Part shown: piece by piece, positions 37,006 through 49,101 of the stretch
Position numbering within the stretch: the first letter of the stretch is position 1
How the letters are laid out: each line of letters begins with the position of its first letter
Origin: Polyodon spathula
Taxonomy: Eukaryota; Chordata; Actinopteri; Acipenseriformes; Polyodontidae
Reading direction: 5' to 3'
NCBI RefSeq assembly: GCF_017654505.1
Contig: NC_054571.1
Location: 4,744,041 to 4,808,040 of the forward strand
DNA: 64,000 bases
Notes under the pieces: model-generated
Told to the model about the DNA's origin: nothing
What the model saw: only the letters and a program-made list of their open reading frames with translations
Database searches by the model: none
Position numbers and translations under genes: made by a program

Positions 37006-37859
37006 TAGGTTTCTTTAAAGGCCAGCTGATCCGACACAGCTGTATGTTTTTTGAAGTAAAATAAAAAAAGGCATTGGATACTGTCTGTTTTTTTTTTTTT
37101 TTTCTAAAAGTCTACTGCGGTAGCGCGCTCTCTGATTTGTAAATGCAACAAGTTCATTCACCTGCAAAGTAAACATCAATCAAGCATTTTTATATACACA
37201 ATACATAGAAATGTTATTCATTCTACTCACCCATTTGAACGTCATGATTAAGCCCAGTTTGTAAGGTTTTGAGTGTTGCCGGAATGGATTTTTTTTTGTT
37301 ATGACATTTTTTATTTTTTTTGGTAAGAATAATAATTAATTCTAGATACGTCCATAAAATGTTAATTGTAGCTTACTATGATTTCTCAATAAATTAACAT
37401 TGACATTCAGCAGACTGGACAGCTGCATAAACAACCAGAAATTACAATTAACAGAACTGTTTGTCCCGCCTCAGCTAACTTATAAATTGACTGCTGCTGA
37501 GAAAATACAGGTCTTTGATTGGTGGATCGTATCACCGGTCTGGCTTTAGGAAAACGTAAACAAGCCTTTCACAGCAAGAGTGCCTTGATGGTGATTGGCT
37601 CTCCGAAGTGCAGCTGCTCACCCCTACACCCGAATACACAGCAATCTATGGAATAGCCAAATAAAGCTGTGGCATCACCACAGTGTGTGGTGCTAAACTG
37701 GTATTATGCCTGGCCAGGTAAATATTTCATTATGTTCTTATATCCTATGATAAAGTTTAAACCGTGTTTTGTTTTTAATCTGTAATGAACAGGCGTTAAT
37801 GCAGGCTACAGTCTTTGCTGCATTTAGTGGTGCAAGATAACGTAATTAGGCATGACGCC
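37006..37859. other. Unclassified sequence between Tc1 and the gypsy LTR
   Basis: AT-rich with T-runs. No gene recognised. Confidence 0.4.
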
Positions 37860-38649
37860 TGTGGCAAGGGGGACATCTTGTTTTAAAAACAGGAGCGCCA
37901 AGGATTGAGGGAAGGGAAGAGCTAGTACTGAGGTTTTGTTTCCCTTTGGTGAGTTTATTATTTCATAGTTTTTTCTTTATTGTTCACCTTTTTGTTTGTT
38001 TTCTTCACATGCAAACAGTTTGAAGTTAAGTTAGGTTCTTTGTTTTTTTTTTTTTTCGCTTGCCAGAGTGTTTGTTTATTTGTGCTCTGGAAAGGACCGG
38101 CTTATTTTTTCAAACTTGCTGTTTTCTGCGTTGTACTATCTGCTTACCTGTTTGGATTTATCCTCAAAGCTGAAACAACTATTACAATTATTTTTTGTTG
38201 TTTTTTTTTTTTTGGATACGTATATATTTGTTTTGTTTGTTTTTCCTTGGTTAAACTAATGAATGATTGGTTTGGGACTTATGGTTTTTGCAAAGAGGAC
38301 TTTTTGAACTTTGTGACTTTATATTTTGTTCTCTGACTTTTGATTTGTTTGTTGTATGGAGTTTTTACTCGGCTCTCTCCTGATTTAGCCGCTGATACAC
38401 TGTACATATGTTTATAGTGAGCTAAATGTGTGCTGAGAATATTAAGCGTTCTATAAGTACCGTTGAGTATTAATACATTTTTCCTACCACTTTTTTTTTT
38501 TTTTGCATAGCGATGTGAACCCTGAATTCATTTTTTCGCTGTCATACAGACGTTCTGTACCGAATAATTACATTTATTTTGGTGCAGTAACCTGTTCTTA
38601 TTCTGGGAACTCTAAATGCTTGGCTGAGGGCTTAGGTCTGTTTGTTACA
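37860..38649 (+). repeat. Ty3/gypsy-type 5' LTR, 790 bp
   Basis: Starts TGTGGCAAGGGGGACATC and ends TTTGTTACA (TG...CA), followed after two bases by a primer-binding-site-like sequence and then by a gag-like frame, the order expected for a 5' LTR with its internal region. It contains long T-tracts. The matching 3' LTR is not in the window, so the left boundary is a judgement from the TG start. Confidence 0.6.
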
Positions 38650-38651
38650 GA

Positions 38652-38670
38652 ATTGGTGGCCAGTACGGGA
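38652..38670 (+). promoter_or_regulatory. Primer binding site candidate
   Basis: TTGGTGGCCAGTACGGGA begins two or three bases after the proposed LTR end. TGG at this position and the adjoining GGGA resemble LTR-retrotransposon primer sites complementary to a tRNA 3' end. The tRNA is not identified. Confidence 0.5.
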
Positions 38671-38796
38671 ACATGTTTTTTCTTTGGGAATAAAAAGGAG
38701 GAAAAAAAGGAAATAATTGATTAATACTAAACGTAATACTTGGACCTATATGTGAATTTGTTTTCTGGCTTGCATAATACCCTTACATTGTTTGTC

Positions 38797-39444
38797 ATGG
38801 CAACTGGAGAGATAGATATGTCTGCAGGACAGGCTGTTGATTTTGAGGCTACAGATTTCACTCCTGGTCCTCATGTGACTAGGCGAGAACCTGTGAGAGA
38901 AATAACTTCCCTTTTAAGTGAGCTTTATATTACTACTCCACCCCTCACAGATAATTACATTGATTAAGTTTCACCTACATTTGCACTACAGCAAGAGCTA
39001 GGGCCTATATTTGAGGGCATAACACAATTGTGTAAGAGAGTTGATACTTTGGAAGAAAGTAAGGCTGTCCAAGGCAGTAGTATTAATAGGGAAGAGTCAC
39101 TTAGAAAGTATATATATCAGCAGTTTGAGAGGGTCGAGAGATTTGTGGAAGATACCTTTTATAAAACGGAGAAGGCCGTGATTGACTGTCTGAAACGACG
39201 ACATGATGTGTGGGAGTCAGAGCTACAGAAGCTAGTAGGACAAGCACACCAAGAGAGGCTCCAGCTAGTCACCCTGGTGACACTCCTTCTGGCACCTTTT
39301 CCTTTGAAAGCCCAGCAGTGGCTTCATCAAACCAGAAGGAAGAGAGAGTTTCAAACAAGCTTCCCATTCAAATTAATTTTCCTGAGTTTGGGGGAGGAGA
39401 TGAGAATACTGATGTCCTTGCCTATGAGAAGAATTCCTGGCTTT
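38797..39444 (+). pseudogene. Ty3/gypsy gag remnant, cut by the assembly gap
   Basis: A frame beginning ATG at 38797 (MATGEIDMSAGQ) is interrupted by TAA at 38965-38967 but continues in the same frame through a strongly helical, charged stretch (YIYQQFERVERFVEDTFYK) likely to be a coiled coil. Near 39250 the reading shifts to another frame with SFESPAVASS and LPIQINFPEFGGGDENTDV, which resembles the start of gypsy gag capsid regions. The sequence then runs into N. It is placed in the sense direction just after an LTR and primer site. I assign it to gag from position and style, not from a diagnostic motif. Confidence 0.6.
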
Positions 39445-39944
39445 NNNNNNNNNNNNNNNNNNNNNNNNNNNNNNNNNNNNNNNNNNNNNNNNNNNNNNNN
39501 NNNNNNNNNNNNNNNNNNNNNNNNNNNNNNNNNNNNNNNNNNNNNNNNNNNNNNNNNNNNNNNNNNNNNNNNNNNNNNNNNNNNNNNNNNNNNNNNNNNN
39601 NNNNNNNNNNNNNNNNNNNNNNNNNNNNNNNNNNNNNNNNNNNNNNNNNNNNNNNNNNNNNNNNNNNNNNNNNNNNNNNNNNNNNNNNNNNNNNNNNNNN
39701 NNNNNNNNNNNNNNNNNNNNNNNNNNNNNNNNNNNNNNNNNNNNNNNNNNNNNNNNNNNNNNNNNNNNNNNNNNNNNNNNNNNNNNNNNNNNNNNNNNNN
39801 NNNNNNNNNNNNNNNNNNNNNNNNNNNNNNNNNNNNNNNNNNNNNNNNNNNNNNNNNNNNNNNNNNNNNNNNNNNNNNNNNNNNNNNNNNNNNNNNNNNN
39901 NNNNNNNNNNNNNNNNNNNNNNNNNNNNNNNNNNNNNNNNNNNN
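39445..39944. other. Assembly gap, 500 N
   Basis: Exactly 500 undetermined bases. The round number suggests a placeholder, not a measured length. The two sides may not belong to the same element. Confidence 1.
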
Positions 39945-40290
39945 GCCTGTGGAAAGGAGGTCCAACGAGCTGGCATGAATGTGAGCTGATGTAAATTGGT
40001 GTAATTTGTTCTTTGTAAGAGAAGTCTTGGAAATTAGGTCTGTTATAACCACTCTTTCACCAGTATACATTATTTTCTTATCATTTTGATCATGTTTGAA
40101 TTTCTTTATTTTCTTCTCCTTGAGGTCAGTAACAAATATATCTCCAGTAGCTCTTTATCTGTAGATAATAGTTCACTGAGCTTATCGGTTTCCTTTACCT
40201 CTTGATGTAATAGGAGGCGAGTTGCATCCAATGTCATTCGAATTTCAGTAGTGTCCTTTTTTATCTGTTCAGTGATCAGTCATCAGATCA
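39945..40290 (-). pseudogene. Unidentified coding remnant, minus strand
   Basis: On the minus strand the reading is open from about 40282 (LITEQIKKDTTEIRMTLDAT, LHQEVKETDKLSELLSTDKE) for about 60 codons. It then continues after a one-base shift (VTDLKEKKIKKFKHDQND, ERVVITDLISKTS) to the gap. The protein is charged and mostly helical. I do not recognise the family; a transposon gag or accessory protein is likely given the surroundings. It runs opposite to the gag on the other side of the gap. Confidence 0.4.
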
Positions 40291-40849
40291 CGAAAATCCT
40301 CACTTCTACAGCCCATAGTTGGTTCTTTTTGCCAGCATAATTCATGAGGATTAACTCAATGTCTACATAATCACTCAAGGTGATAATATGGAGCTGAGTT
40401 TTTGTTTCCAGTAAACATGTTGCACCTTAATTATAGAGTGTGTAGTTCCTTGTGTAGGTGTCAAACAATGACTCAGGTACAATGATTGAATCACGTTCAC
40501 TTTGGCTATACTCTACAGTTTCTGGAGTTCCAGGTGAATAATATATGATTAGAAGCAGTGTCCTCCATAATGAAGTCTTTGTAAGGAGATGAATTAACCC
40601 CATCCATGCCAACCTTACATTCCCACACACAGTTTACACAAGCATGGCTGCTGCCCTGCCACAGTTCGGTACTAAGGGACAGTGTTAGCACAATAGTATA
40701 ATGGTAGAACAGTGGTGATATATTTTAACGTGGCAATGGTTTCACAGTAGTGAGAATTACCTTACATAACCAGGATACAATAACAGTACAATGCAGTGTT
40801 GGGAAATGGGGAGGGGAGGGAATCTAAAGAGGCATGTATAATTCAGGTT
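40291..40849. other. Unclassified sequence
   Basis: No gene or repeat recognised. Confidence 0.4.
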
Positions 40850-41262
40850 AAAGTATCCTGCCATTCCCGCTACCCACTGAGTAACACAGAGGTGTGTGCT
40901 ACAGTAACCTTCATCAAACTCCTATTACCACTGCTCAATCACAAGCTCTTGCTTGGACCAATTTACGCCTAGATTTATTTAATGTCAGGTTTCTGTCTGG
41001 CTCTGGCTCTTTATTCAGGATTACAACATTGCTATTCTATCTAACTGAAACTTGGCTTGGACCGAATGACAATGTTTCCCTGATTGAGGCTTCTCCACCG
41101 AACTATTATTTTCTCCAGAAAGCTCAGCCTACTGGTTGGGGAGGTTGACTTGCTACTGTTTTCAATAGTGAACCTAAAATCAAACAGGAACTTTATGAAG
41201 GTTATTCATCTTTTGAAGTTTGAACCTTGACATTAAACAGTCCATCACCTATTCATATTGTT
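40850..41262 (+). pseudogene. LINE endonuclease fragment (L2/Rex-like), distinct from the CR1-like family
   Basis: Plus-strand fragment of an APE-type endonuclease: FYLTETWLGPNDNVSLIEAS, PPNYYFLQKAQPTGWGG, then after a stop LATVFNSEPKIKQELYEGYS. The LTETWL block is the second conserved endonuclease motif. Wording differs from the CR1-like copies here, so it is another LINE family, probably L2- or Rex-like. It is cut at about 41262 by the TTAA-type element. Confidence 0.75.
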
Positions 41263-41764
41263 TATTTTACACACAGTTTAAAATACCCCCCCCCCCCCCC
41301 CCCAAATAAACCTGGTTTAAAGGGCAATGCTAAGCGACATCAGTACTGCATCTCCAGCCAAGCCCCACCCCGTGTTCGCTGTATTTTTCACATACCTCTT
41401 TAAGACGTGCACACTAATAAATCCTCTCCCGATCACTCGTTTTATCACCAAACTCCTCAATAATGCGATTCAAGTCATTATTTTATTACTATACATCTCA
41501 AAGCTTTTCAAATGTCTGTGATATTCTTTGAGCGCTGGATGCGGAAGCAGCTACCTCCTTTGTTTATGTTTGTGTTATCTCTGTAGTGCATGGGGCTATG
41601 AGATACGCCCTTTTTTCTCTTCAATCGGCTCCTATCGGTCTCACTCGGCCATTGAAAGGTTTTCTCTGCTTTTTCCAGAGAAAAAACAACTAGAGACCTG
41701 TGCTTACCTCTTTTTGATAATGTCGGACTGGAAAAGGAAAATTGTTATGACTGCAAAGGGTTAA
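41262..41764. mobile_element. piggyBac-like TTAA element, copy 3, inverted
   Basis: Reverse-complement relative of the copy at 11601. The right end reads GACTGCAAAGGG followed by TTAA (41761-41764), matching CCCTTTGCAGTC ends. Shared interior blocks include GATCACTCGTTTTATCACCA, GAAAGGTTTTCTCTG and GCTTTTCAAATG. Another TTAA lies at 41317-41320. The left edge is uncertain because it merges with LINE sequence; homology to copy 1 begins around 41262. No transposase is encoded. Confidence 0.7.
41286..41303. repeat. C-run, 18 bases
   Basis: Eighteen consecutive C inside the TTAA element, where the related copy at 11601 has an A/T-rich stretch. Runs like this are also frequent sequencing trouble spots. 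Confidence 0.9.
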
Positions 41765-42658
41765 GTGATTACAAAGAATCTACAGAGATGTAATTAAAAC
41801 ATAAATCTATGAATACTGTGTAAAAGCAAGCAAAAGATTTCTAGACCAGTCCTGTAACCTTGGCGAGCAGCTGCAGTAATCTATGAGATCCGAGGAAGAC
41901 AGAGGCCTGGCGCAAACCAGTGACCTCACACCACAGTTGTAATCGAGTCACAAAAATTGGGAATCGAGTCACTGCAGAGTAAGACTCGAGTTGAGTCTTT
42001 ACATGCCAAGCTCTCCTATCTGGTTCGAGTCAATGTGAGAATTAGTTCTGACAGTTCAAGATAGTTTGAGTTAATCAGATTCATTTTAGAGGAGATTAAG
42101 CAATCTACAAGTAAAAACGAAAGAACATTTCAATTATAACTACAAATACTAAATTGAAATGCACAGTAATGTGGTCGTGCTTGCCCCACTGATGTTTACC
42201 ATTAAAGGCCCACAGTTTTTGCCTTGTGTTCCATCTCTCTATTTCAGTGACTTCACGATTCCTTGGCCTATTTATAAGCAGGTTTTGTTACTGACCATAC
42301 AGAGGCCCTTTTACCTATGCTCAGTTGGGTTGGATGTACATTAATGGATACCACAAAACAAAAGTATGCAATTAAATATGTATTTACAATTTTACTGATG
42401 GCAGCCTGTGTGTTTTTCTCAGCAGTGAAACTCCCTGATAGTTTTTTTCAGATACCAACAATATGAAAGAACTCTGTTACATTTAATTTGATATAGAGAT
42501 CTTGCTTCTAAGCTTAAAGCATATTTCACAAAGAAAATATTTCACAAACACATCGCACCATAAACCCTTTAACCACCTATACTTAGCACAATAAAATCCC
42601 AGTTGTTTGTCAAAAAATCATCATGTTAAAATGTGCAAACGTACAGTAATGGTACAGT
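41765..42658. other. Unclassified sequence
   Basis: No gene recognised. Contains CGAGTC motifs repeated around 41945-42030 without forming a clear tandem array. Confidence 0.4.
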
Positions 42659-42659
42659 A

Positions 42660-42835
42660 ATTAACATGTATTTATACTAAAGTAATGCAAAAATGACTAC
42701 AAAAGATTTAGACGTGAGTAGTTTTGAGATTTACGATTATACTGTATTTACAGTATAATTGTAAATCTCGAAAAACTACTCACTTCTAAATCTGGTAGTC
42801 ATTTTTGTATTAATTTAGTATAAATACATGTTAAT
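42660..42835. mobile_element. Near-perfect palindrome, foldback MITE-like, 176 bp
   Basis: The left arm ATTAACATGTATTTATACTA (from 42660) is the reverse complement of the right arm ending at 42835. The arms of about 85 bp meet at ATACTGTATTTACAGTAT with almost no loop and only a handful of mismatches. The outer edges are TTAA on both sides. It may be a small foldback DNA transposon (TTAA type is possible); transcribed, it would form one long hairpin. Confidence 0.85.
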
Positions 42836-45323
42836 CTGGATTCATATGTTGTTTTTTTCTGACTTTATGTGAACGAAAAGACACACATTTGCCCGTTTTC
42901 CCATTGGAAATAGTGATATTTTGAAATATCACTGTCCTGGTCACAAAAGCAAAGTTTGTGGGGAATAATAGCCATTTTCTATACTTTTGAGGCATAAGCA
43001 ATTAGGAAATAACACTTACTACCCAGGAACAAAAATTGTGTTGCATAGTGTAATCAATCTGTTCACCCACTATGACAAAATACACAGAACACTTCTTAAA
43101 AATTAATTGAAAACAATACAGTTCCATTTCTTACCTACTTTCGTCTGGCAATATTGATTGTGCCTATTCCCAAAATCATACTGCTAATACTAATGTATTC
43201 ATTAAAAAAGCAAAACGTTTTTTTTAACCAAACCAACTCTAAAACATCTATCCAGGATACAAATCCTGATGTATTAAATTAACCAAACACGTCTAGCACT
43301 GATTAACTCATTCCAGGATTCTGGAAAACAAAGACGATCGTACAACAGCTTCATTGTTTATCTGTACCATGTGCTATAGTGCCAGTGGCTGTAGAAGACT
43401 ACGGGAATGTGAAAAAACATTTAAATTATTCAACCTCCAGTGTTGTTTGTGTGTGTGTGTGTTCATTTCTTGTACAGTGCATTATTACATAAAATTTTGT
43501 GTTACAAATGAGAGAAGTATCAGATTTGTACGTACATATTTTATTGCTATGAGCTCAGGGGAGATGTTTAAGGAGGACAGAGATGTTTTAAACTCCTGTA
43601 AGTGGATTGTTTGTGCACTAGGCTTGCAATATGTTCAGACAACTTTTTAAGAAATCAAGAAAATCACAGACTCATTTCATTTGAAGTCTTAACGAATCAG
43701 AGCAGTAATAGTGCTCCTTCTGTTTATTAAAGGCTTAAAAGTGGTTTGTGTGGTTGCAGGCCCCTGAAAATCCCAAGTAATAGGCAGTCTGGGTGTTTCC
43801 AGTGCCTTTGCAGGTTTAATACCAGCATTAATACTTCAATACAGTAATACAGGTATGGTTATCATATGCTTAGTCTAGCCATGCAAAAAGCTAAAGCGTC
43901 CACAGGTAAATCTTAAAACATGCAATATATCACTCTGTGCTGTACTGAACTTAGCACTAGCCTCTTTGGCTGTCAATCATTTCTAAATTACATAAAGACA
44001 TCTGTTATAGGTGGAGAAAGGGAGAGTATGGTCATAAGGAGTGATGTAACAGTTAAAGGAATGAACAAGAGAGAGGTGGCAGTATGGCAATGAGTCGCAA
44101 TAGTTTTTTTTTTTTTTAATGTCTAAGCTGAAAGTTAAAACCAGTATGTGAATATAGCTTTGACACTTTGGATTGTTTTCTGTTTATTGGATGTATGTTG
44201 GAACAGGAACTGTATGGCAAGCTGAAGCTTGAAGAAGAGAGTGCTGAGTGATTTGAAACGTGAAGAACCAGTGAAGACACTGACATGGCTTGAAATTTAG
44301 AATACACAAACAGTTATTTAATGTGTGGAGAACAATCCATATTATTTATTTTTTTATTTGTTCAAACAGGAGTTTGTTAAAGCAACGTGGATTCTGTTTG
44401 TTGTTGTTTTTTTTTTTTTTAATAGCGAGACTGAGACCTGGAGTTTTCTTTATACTGCTGTATTACTAGTGAGACTGAAACCTGGAGTTATATATATTTT
44501 TTGTTTGTTTTGTTGTTGCCTAAGGGAAATCATTATGGAGCTATCCTACACATTTATTTATTTGATCTATTTAAAATGGTATAAAATTGGTTTTTTGCAT
44601 ATGAATAACTTAAACTTATAATTGCTATTTGCACAAGTTTGGTTGAACGTGTGATATGAATGTGAATGCAGTATTTAAATATAGTATTATTGCTTAGTTG
44701 CATAAGTATTAATTTATTTGTTAAATTCTTTTTGCTGATGAACATAACTGTATTTACATGTGAAATGCTCGGTCTTATTTGGCAAACTGAAATATTTTCC
44801 AATTTTGTTATGTATGGTATAAAGCAATGTACCTGAGCAACAACTAAAGTCAATCGTTTGGGGGGCTAAGTATGATTAATTTAATTACTTACCATTTAAC
44901 TATCAAAATCTTATTGGCTATTGTTGTTCAGTTTAATTTCTGTGCTAAGGATAATTATGTAAATTAAGAAATACAATTGTTATTGTTAATAGATATATTA
45001 ACAGTAATTTGAAACTAACTGAGAAAACTAAAGGTGCTGAGCAAGAACACTTTTGAGTGGTGTGCAGAAATAAGTAACAGTACTGGTTATGCAGTAAATG
45101 TCAGTTGGTGTTTACTTAAAGCTCTGTTCTCTATTAAGTTATCAAGTCCGTTGTAATTTCTATATTGTAGGGTCGCGTAAGTAGAAACTTAATTTTGCTA
45201 CAAGGTCAGAGTAATGAGTTGTGGTTATGTTTCATTGGGAAGTTTATATATACTTTCCTGGCACCCAAACTTTATTAGACCAATTGCGTTACAACTCTCC
45301 ACAGCTAAAATAAAATTCCTATA
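42836..45323. other. Intergenic, nothing recognised
   Basis: AT-rich sequence with a short TG tract (43449-43462) and T-runs. Open frames are short and show no family resemblance. Confidence 0.45.
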
Positions 45324-46085
45324 CCTTATAGCAGCAGTTTTCAAACTGGGGTATGCCTACCCCTGGGGGTACTCGAGCGCTCCTCAGGTGGTACCCAAGA
45401 AAAATCCTGTAATGACGGAGAACAGATGTTTATTTATTTATTTATTTACCAAATTGTAGTACTTTGCGACTTAGCAATCGAATTAACAATGTTGAATCTC
45501 CTTTCAAATAAAACCACAGCCGTACTGGTATACATTTCCTTTCTGTTGGGCGAGGTGAACTATAAACATCCAACCGGCTGCTGACAGTGGGTGAGCGTTG
45601 AGTGCACGCATGGCTAAATTACATATTTAAATAGCAGGGCAGTGGTTCTTCAATCTAAAAAGAAAAAAAAAAAAATTGTATGATGTTGCTTCTTTTAAAG
45701 GTGTGTAGTATTTACTAGATAAGTTTGCTTTCTGGAGTTTAAATGTTCAGTGTTTGTAGTTTAGTTTAATCAGTTCAGTATGTTTTATCTAAGTTTATGT
45801 TTTTAAATAACAGTATTACTGAGTTTAGCAGGCAGCTGCCGCCCTACTTAGACAGTGAAATCACTGCACTGGAGCTGGAGCGACACGACTGTGTGATCTT
45901 TACTTGCAATGCTTTATGTGTTTTTTGACTAATTCGTTGAAGAACTCCTTTGTTGAGTAATTGCACTAGCCTACGCATGTACACCGCTAATTATTAGGCT
46001 AATAAAAGCAAAAGCACAGTATTATTATTATCACAAAATGCGGATTTAAAATAAAAAATAAATAAATAAAAAAAAAATAAAAAAA

Positions 46086-46087
<2 letters not shown>

Positions 46088-46156
<69 letters not shown>
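46088..46156. repeat. (AAT)n microsatellite
   Basis: About 22 AAT units within the hAT element. Confidence 0.95.
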
Positions 46157-46158
<2 letters not shown>

Positions 46159-46474
46159 CCATAGCTCCTGGATGGGAAGTGTCTGAAATTGGATTCCCTA
46201 CTCCAGCCGATTGAGTGTGTTGATAGAGTGAGTGCCCATCAACAAGCTGTCTGGCAGCTGATTAACATGAACAGACGACTGCACTAAACACTAACATGTA
46301 AGCATTTTGCTAAAAGTAATTTTTGACTGCATGATAGAAATGTCACCTTTCTACTTTAATCAAATTTAGTTTTTGGAAATACTCACTTCAAAACAATATG
46401 CTTACTCTGGCTGGATTCGATACTGCACAAGACACACACAGCATTTTAAATGTCCAGCTCAAGTATTAAACCAT

Positions 46475-48645
46475 AACATAAGAACATAAGAAAGTTTACA
46501 AACGAGAGGAGGCCATTGGGCCCATCTTGCTCGTTTGGTTGTTAGTAGCTTATTGATCCCAAAATCTTATCAAGCAGCTTCTTGAAGGATCCCAGGGTGT
46601 CAGCTTCAACAACATTACTGGGGAGTTGATTCCAGACCCTCACGATTCTCTGTGTAAAAAAGTGCCTCCTATTTTCTGTTCTGAATGCCCCTTTGTCTAA
46701 TCTCCATTTGTTACCCCTGGTCCTTGTTTCTTTTTTCAGGTCGAAAAAGTCCCTTGGGTCGACATTGTCAATACCTTTTAGAATTCTGAATGCTTGAATT
46801 AGGTCGCCATGTAGTCTTCTTTGTTCAAGACTGAACAGATTCATTCTTTTAGCCTGTCTGCATATGACATGCCTTTTAAACCTGGAATAATTCTGGTCGC
46901 TCTTCTTTGCACTCTTTCTAGAGCAGCAATATCCTTTTTGTAGCGAGGTGACCAGAACTGAACACAATATTCAAGATGAGGTCTTACTAATGCATTGTAC
47001 AGTTTTAACATTACTTCCCTTGATTTAAATTCAACACTGTATACCCGAGCATCTTGTTGGCCTTTTTATAACTTCCCCACATTGTCTAGACAAAGACATT
47101 TCTGAGTCAACAAAAAAACTCCTAGGTCTTTTTCATAGATTCCTTCTCCAATTTCAGTATCTCCCATATGATATTTATAATGCACATTTTTATTTCCTGC
47201 ATACAGTACCTTACACTTTTCTCTATTAAATGTCATTTGCCATGTGTCTGCCCAGTTTTGAATCTTGTCTAGATCATTTCGAATGACCTTTGCTGCTGCA
47301 ACAGTGTTTGCCACTCCTCCTATTTTTGTGTCATCTGCAAATTTAACAAGTTTGCTAACTATACCAGAATCTAAATCATTAATATAGATTAGGAATAGCA
47401 GAGGACCTAATACTGATCCCTGTGGTACTCCACTGGTTACCACACTCCATTCTGAGGTTTTTCCTCTAATCAGTACTTTCTGTTTTCTTATGTTAACCAC
47501 TCCCTAATCCATGTACATGTGTTTCCTTCAATCCCTACTGCGTTCAGTTTGAGAAGCAATCTTTTGTGTGGGACTTTGTCAAAAGCTTTCTGGAAATCTA
47601 AATAAACCATGTCATATGCTTTGCAATTATCTATTACCGAAGTTGCATTTTGCTCATTATCTGAATCTGGCAGTCTATAGCATGCTCCTATTATTATGCC
47701 TTTTGAATTTTTGTCTGTTATTCTGACCCATATTGATTCAGCTTTGATTTCTTTGTCCAGGTTTAACACCTGGGCTTCAAGACTGTTTCTTATGTATAGC
47801 GTTACCCCTCCTCCTCTTCTGTCCTGCCTGTCTTTCCTATACAGTGTATACCCACAAATATTATATTCGTCCCCATCACTCTCAGACAACCACGTTTCTG
47901 TAACACCTATCACATCATAGTTACCTGTTAGTGCAGTAGCTTCAAGTTCTAAAATTTTGTTTCTGATACTTCTAGCATTTAGATAAATACATTTAATGGT
48001 TGTCTTACCTGAGTTGTTGTCCTTGTTTTGATGTGGTCTCCCTTCCTTTCTACTTTAAATGCTTCTGAACCTGCTCGAGGACCTTTTCTCCAAGTAGACT
48101 GGTTCCCTTTTTATTTAAGTGCAGGCCATCCCGTCTATACAGATAGTCCTCCTTGTAGAATGTGGTCCAATGATCAAGATAGGTGAAGCCGTGCGTTTTA
48201 ATTAATTATTTCCAGCTGTCCATATGGTCCTTTGCAAGGTGCTGGTAGTATACCAGAAAATACCACAGTTTTGGTCTTGTCTTTTAATTTCCTTCCTAGC
48301 TCTCTGAATTTGTTTTGCAGGGATTTTGGTCTGTCTCTTCCAATGTTGCTTGTATCGATGTGGACGACTACAACCGGGTCGTCTCCTGTTCGTTCTAGGA
48401 GCCTGTCCACGTTCTCAGTGATGTGCTTGACAGAGGCTCCCCGAAGGCAGCACACTGCTAATTGAACTTGCTGTGTTTCTCAATATGGAGTCCCCAACAA
48501 TCATGACCACCCTTCTTTTTGCTGTCTAGTCACCACTGTCAATAGGGTCCTGGATGTTGTTCCTTTCGTTCTCTTCTTGTTGGTTTTGCTCATCAAAATT
48601 CTGAAGTGACTCAAATTTGTTGGTTGTTTTGATTTCTGGTGGTTG
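46475..48645 (-). mobile_element. CR1-like LINE copy D with internal deletion
   Basis: Minus-strand copy inside the hAT element. Reading down from 48645: ORF1 with an SGNH-hydrolase (esterase-like) domain, block I VVMIVGDSIL (near 48500), then VVVVHIDTSNIGR (48350-48385) where the usual GTND-type block is altered, and VFSGILPAPCKGPYGQLEI. ORF2 then starts with the APE endonuclease (47640-47913, MIGVTETWLSESDGDEYNI, GACYRLPDSDNEQN) and jumps directly to the late RT (NCKAYDMVYLDFQKAFDKVP). The early RT and the connecting part, over 1 kb, are missing. RT continues with SGVPQGSVLGPLLF, KFADDTK (47066-47500) and the C-terminal domain (46542-46967). The 3' tail is at 46475. Confidence 0.92.
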
Positions 48646-49016
48646 TGTAACATTCGAGTTAAATAAATAAAATAAAACACACATATTCAGTATTCACACA
48701 TTTCTGCACGCTACCAGATTTTTTAAATAGATGCCTGTATTCGTAAATTTAAATAGATTTTATGCAAAATGCCCTGTGTGTTTTCTCTCTTCCCTGTGCC
48801 TTCTGAGCCAGAAAATTGACTCCTGTTTGTTTATTTATTTGTTTATTTAATGACCCACTTAAATTATTTTGTAACTTGAAGTCCTATTCATTCATTTTAA
48901 AATACATAATAACATATCCTTGTCTAGGGGCTGCACTGTTTACTAGTCAGGGTGTAATTTTACTGAAATCTGTGATAAAAAGCAGGCACACCCATCACAC
49001 TGGTAGGTAAGCATTT

Positions 49017-49098
<82 letters not shown>
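49017..49098. repeat. (TA)n microsatellite
   Basis: About 38 TA units near the right end of the hAT element. Confidence 0.95.

Positions 49099-49101
<3 letters not shown>

Noticed and set aside
41233..41240. TTAAACAG as the left boundary of the third TTAA element
   Set aside because: The surrounding bases still read as LINE endonuclease (LTLNSPSPIHIV), so the resemblance to the transposon end is coincidental.
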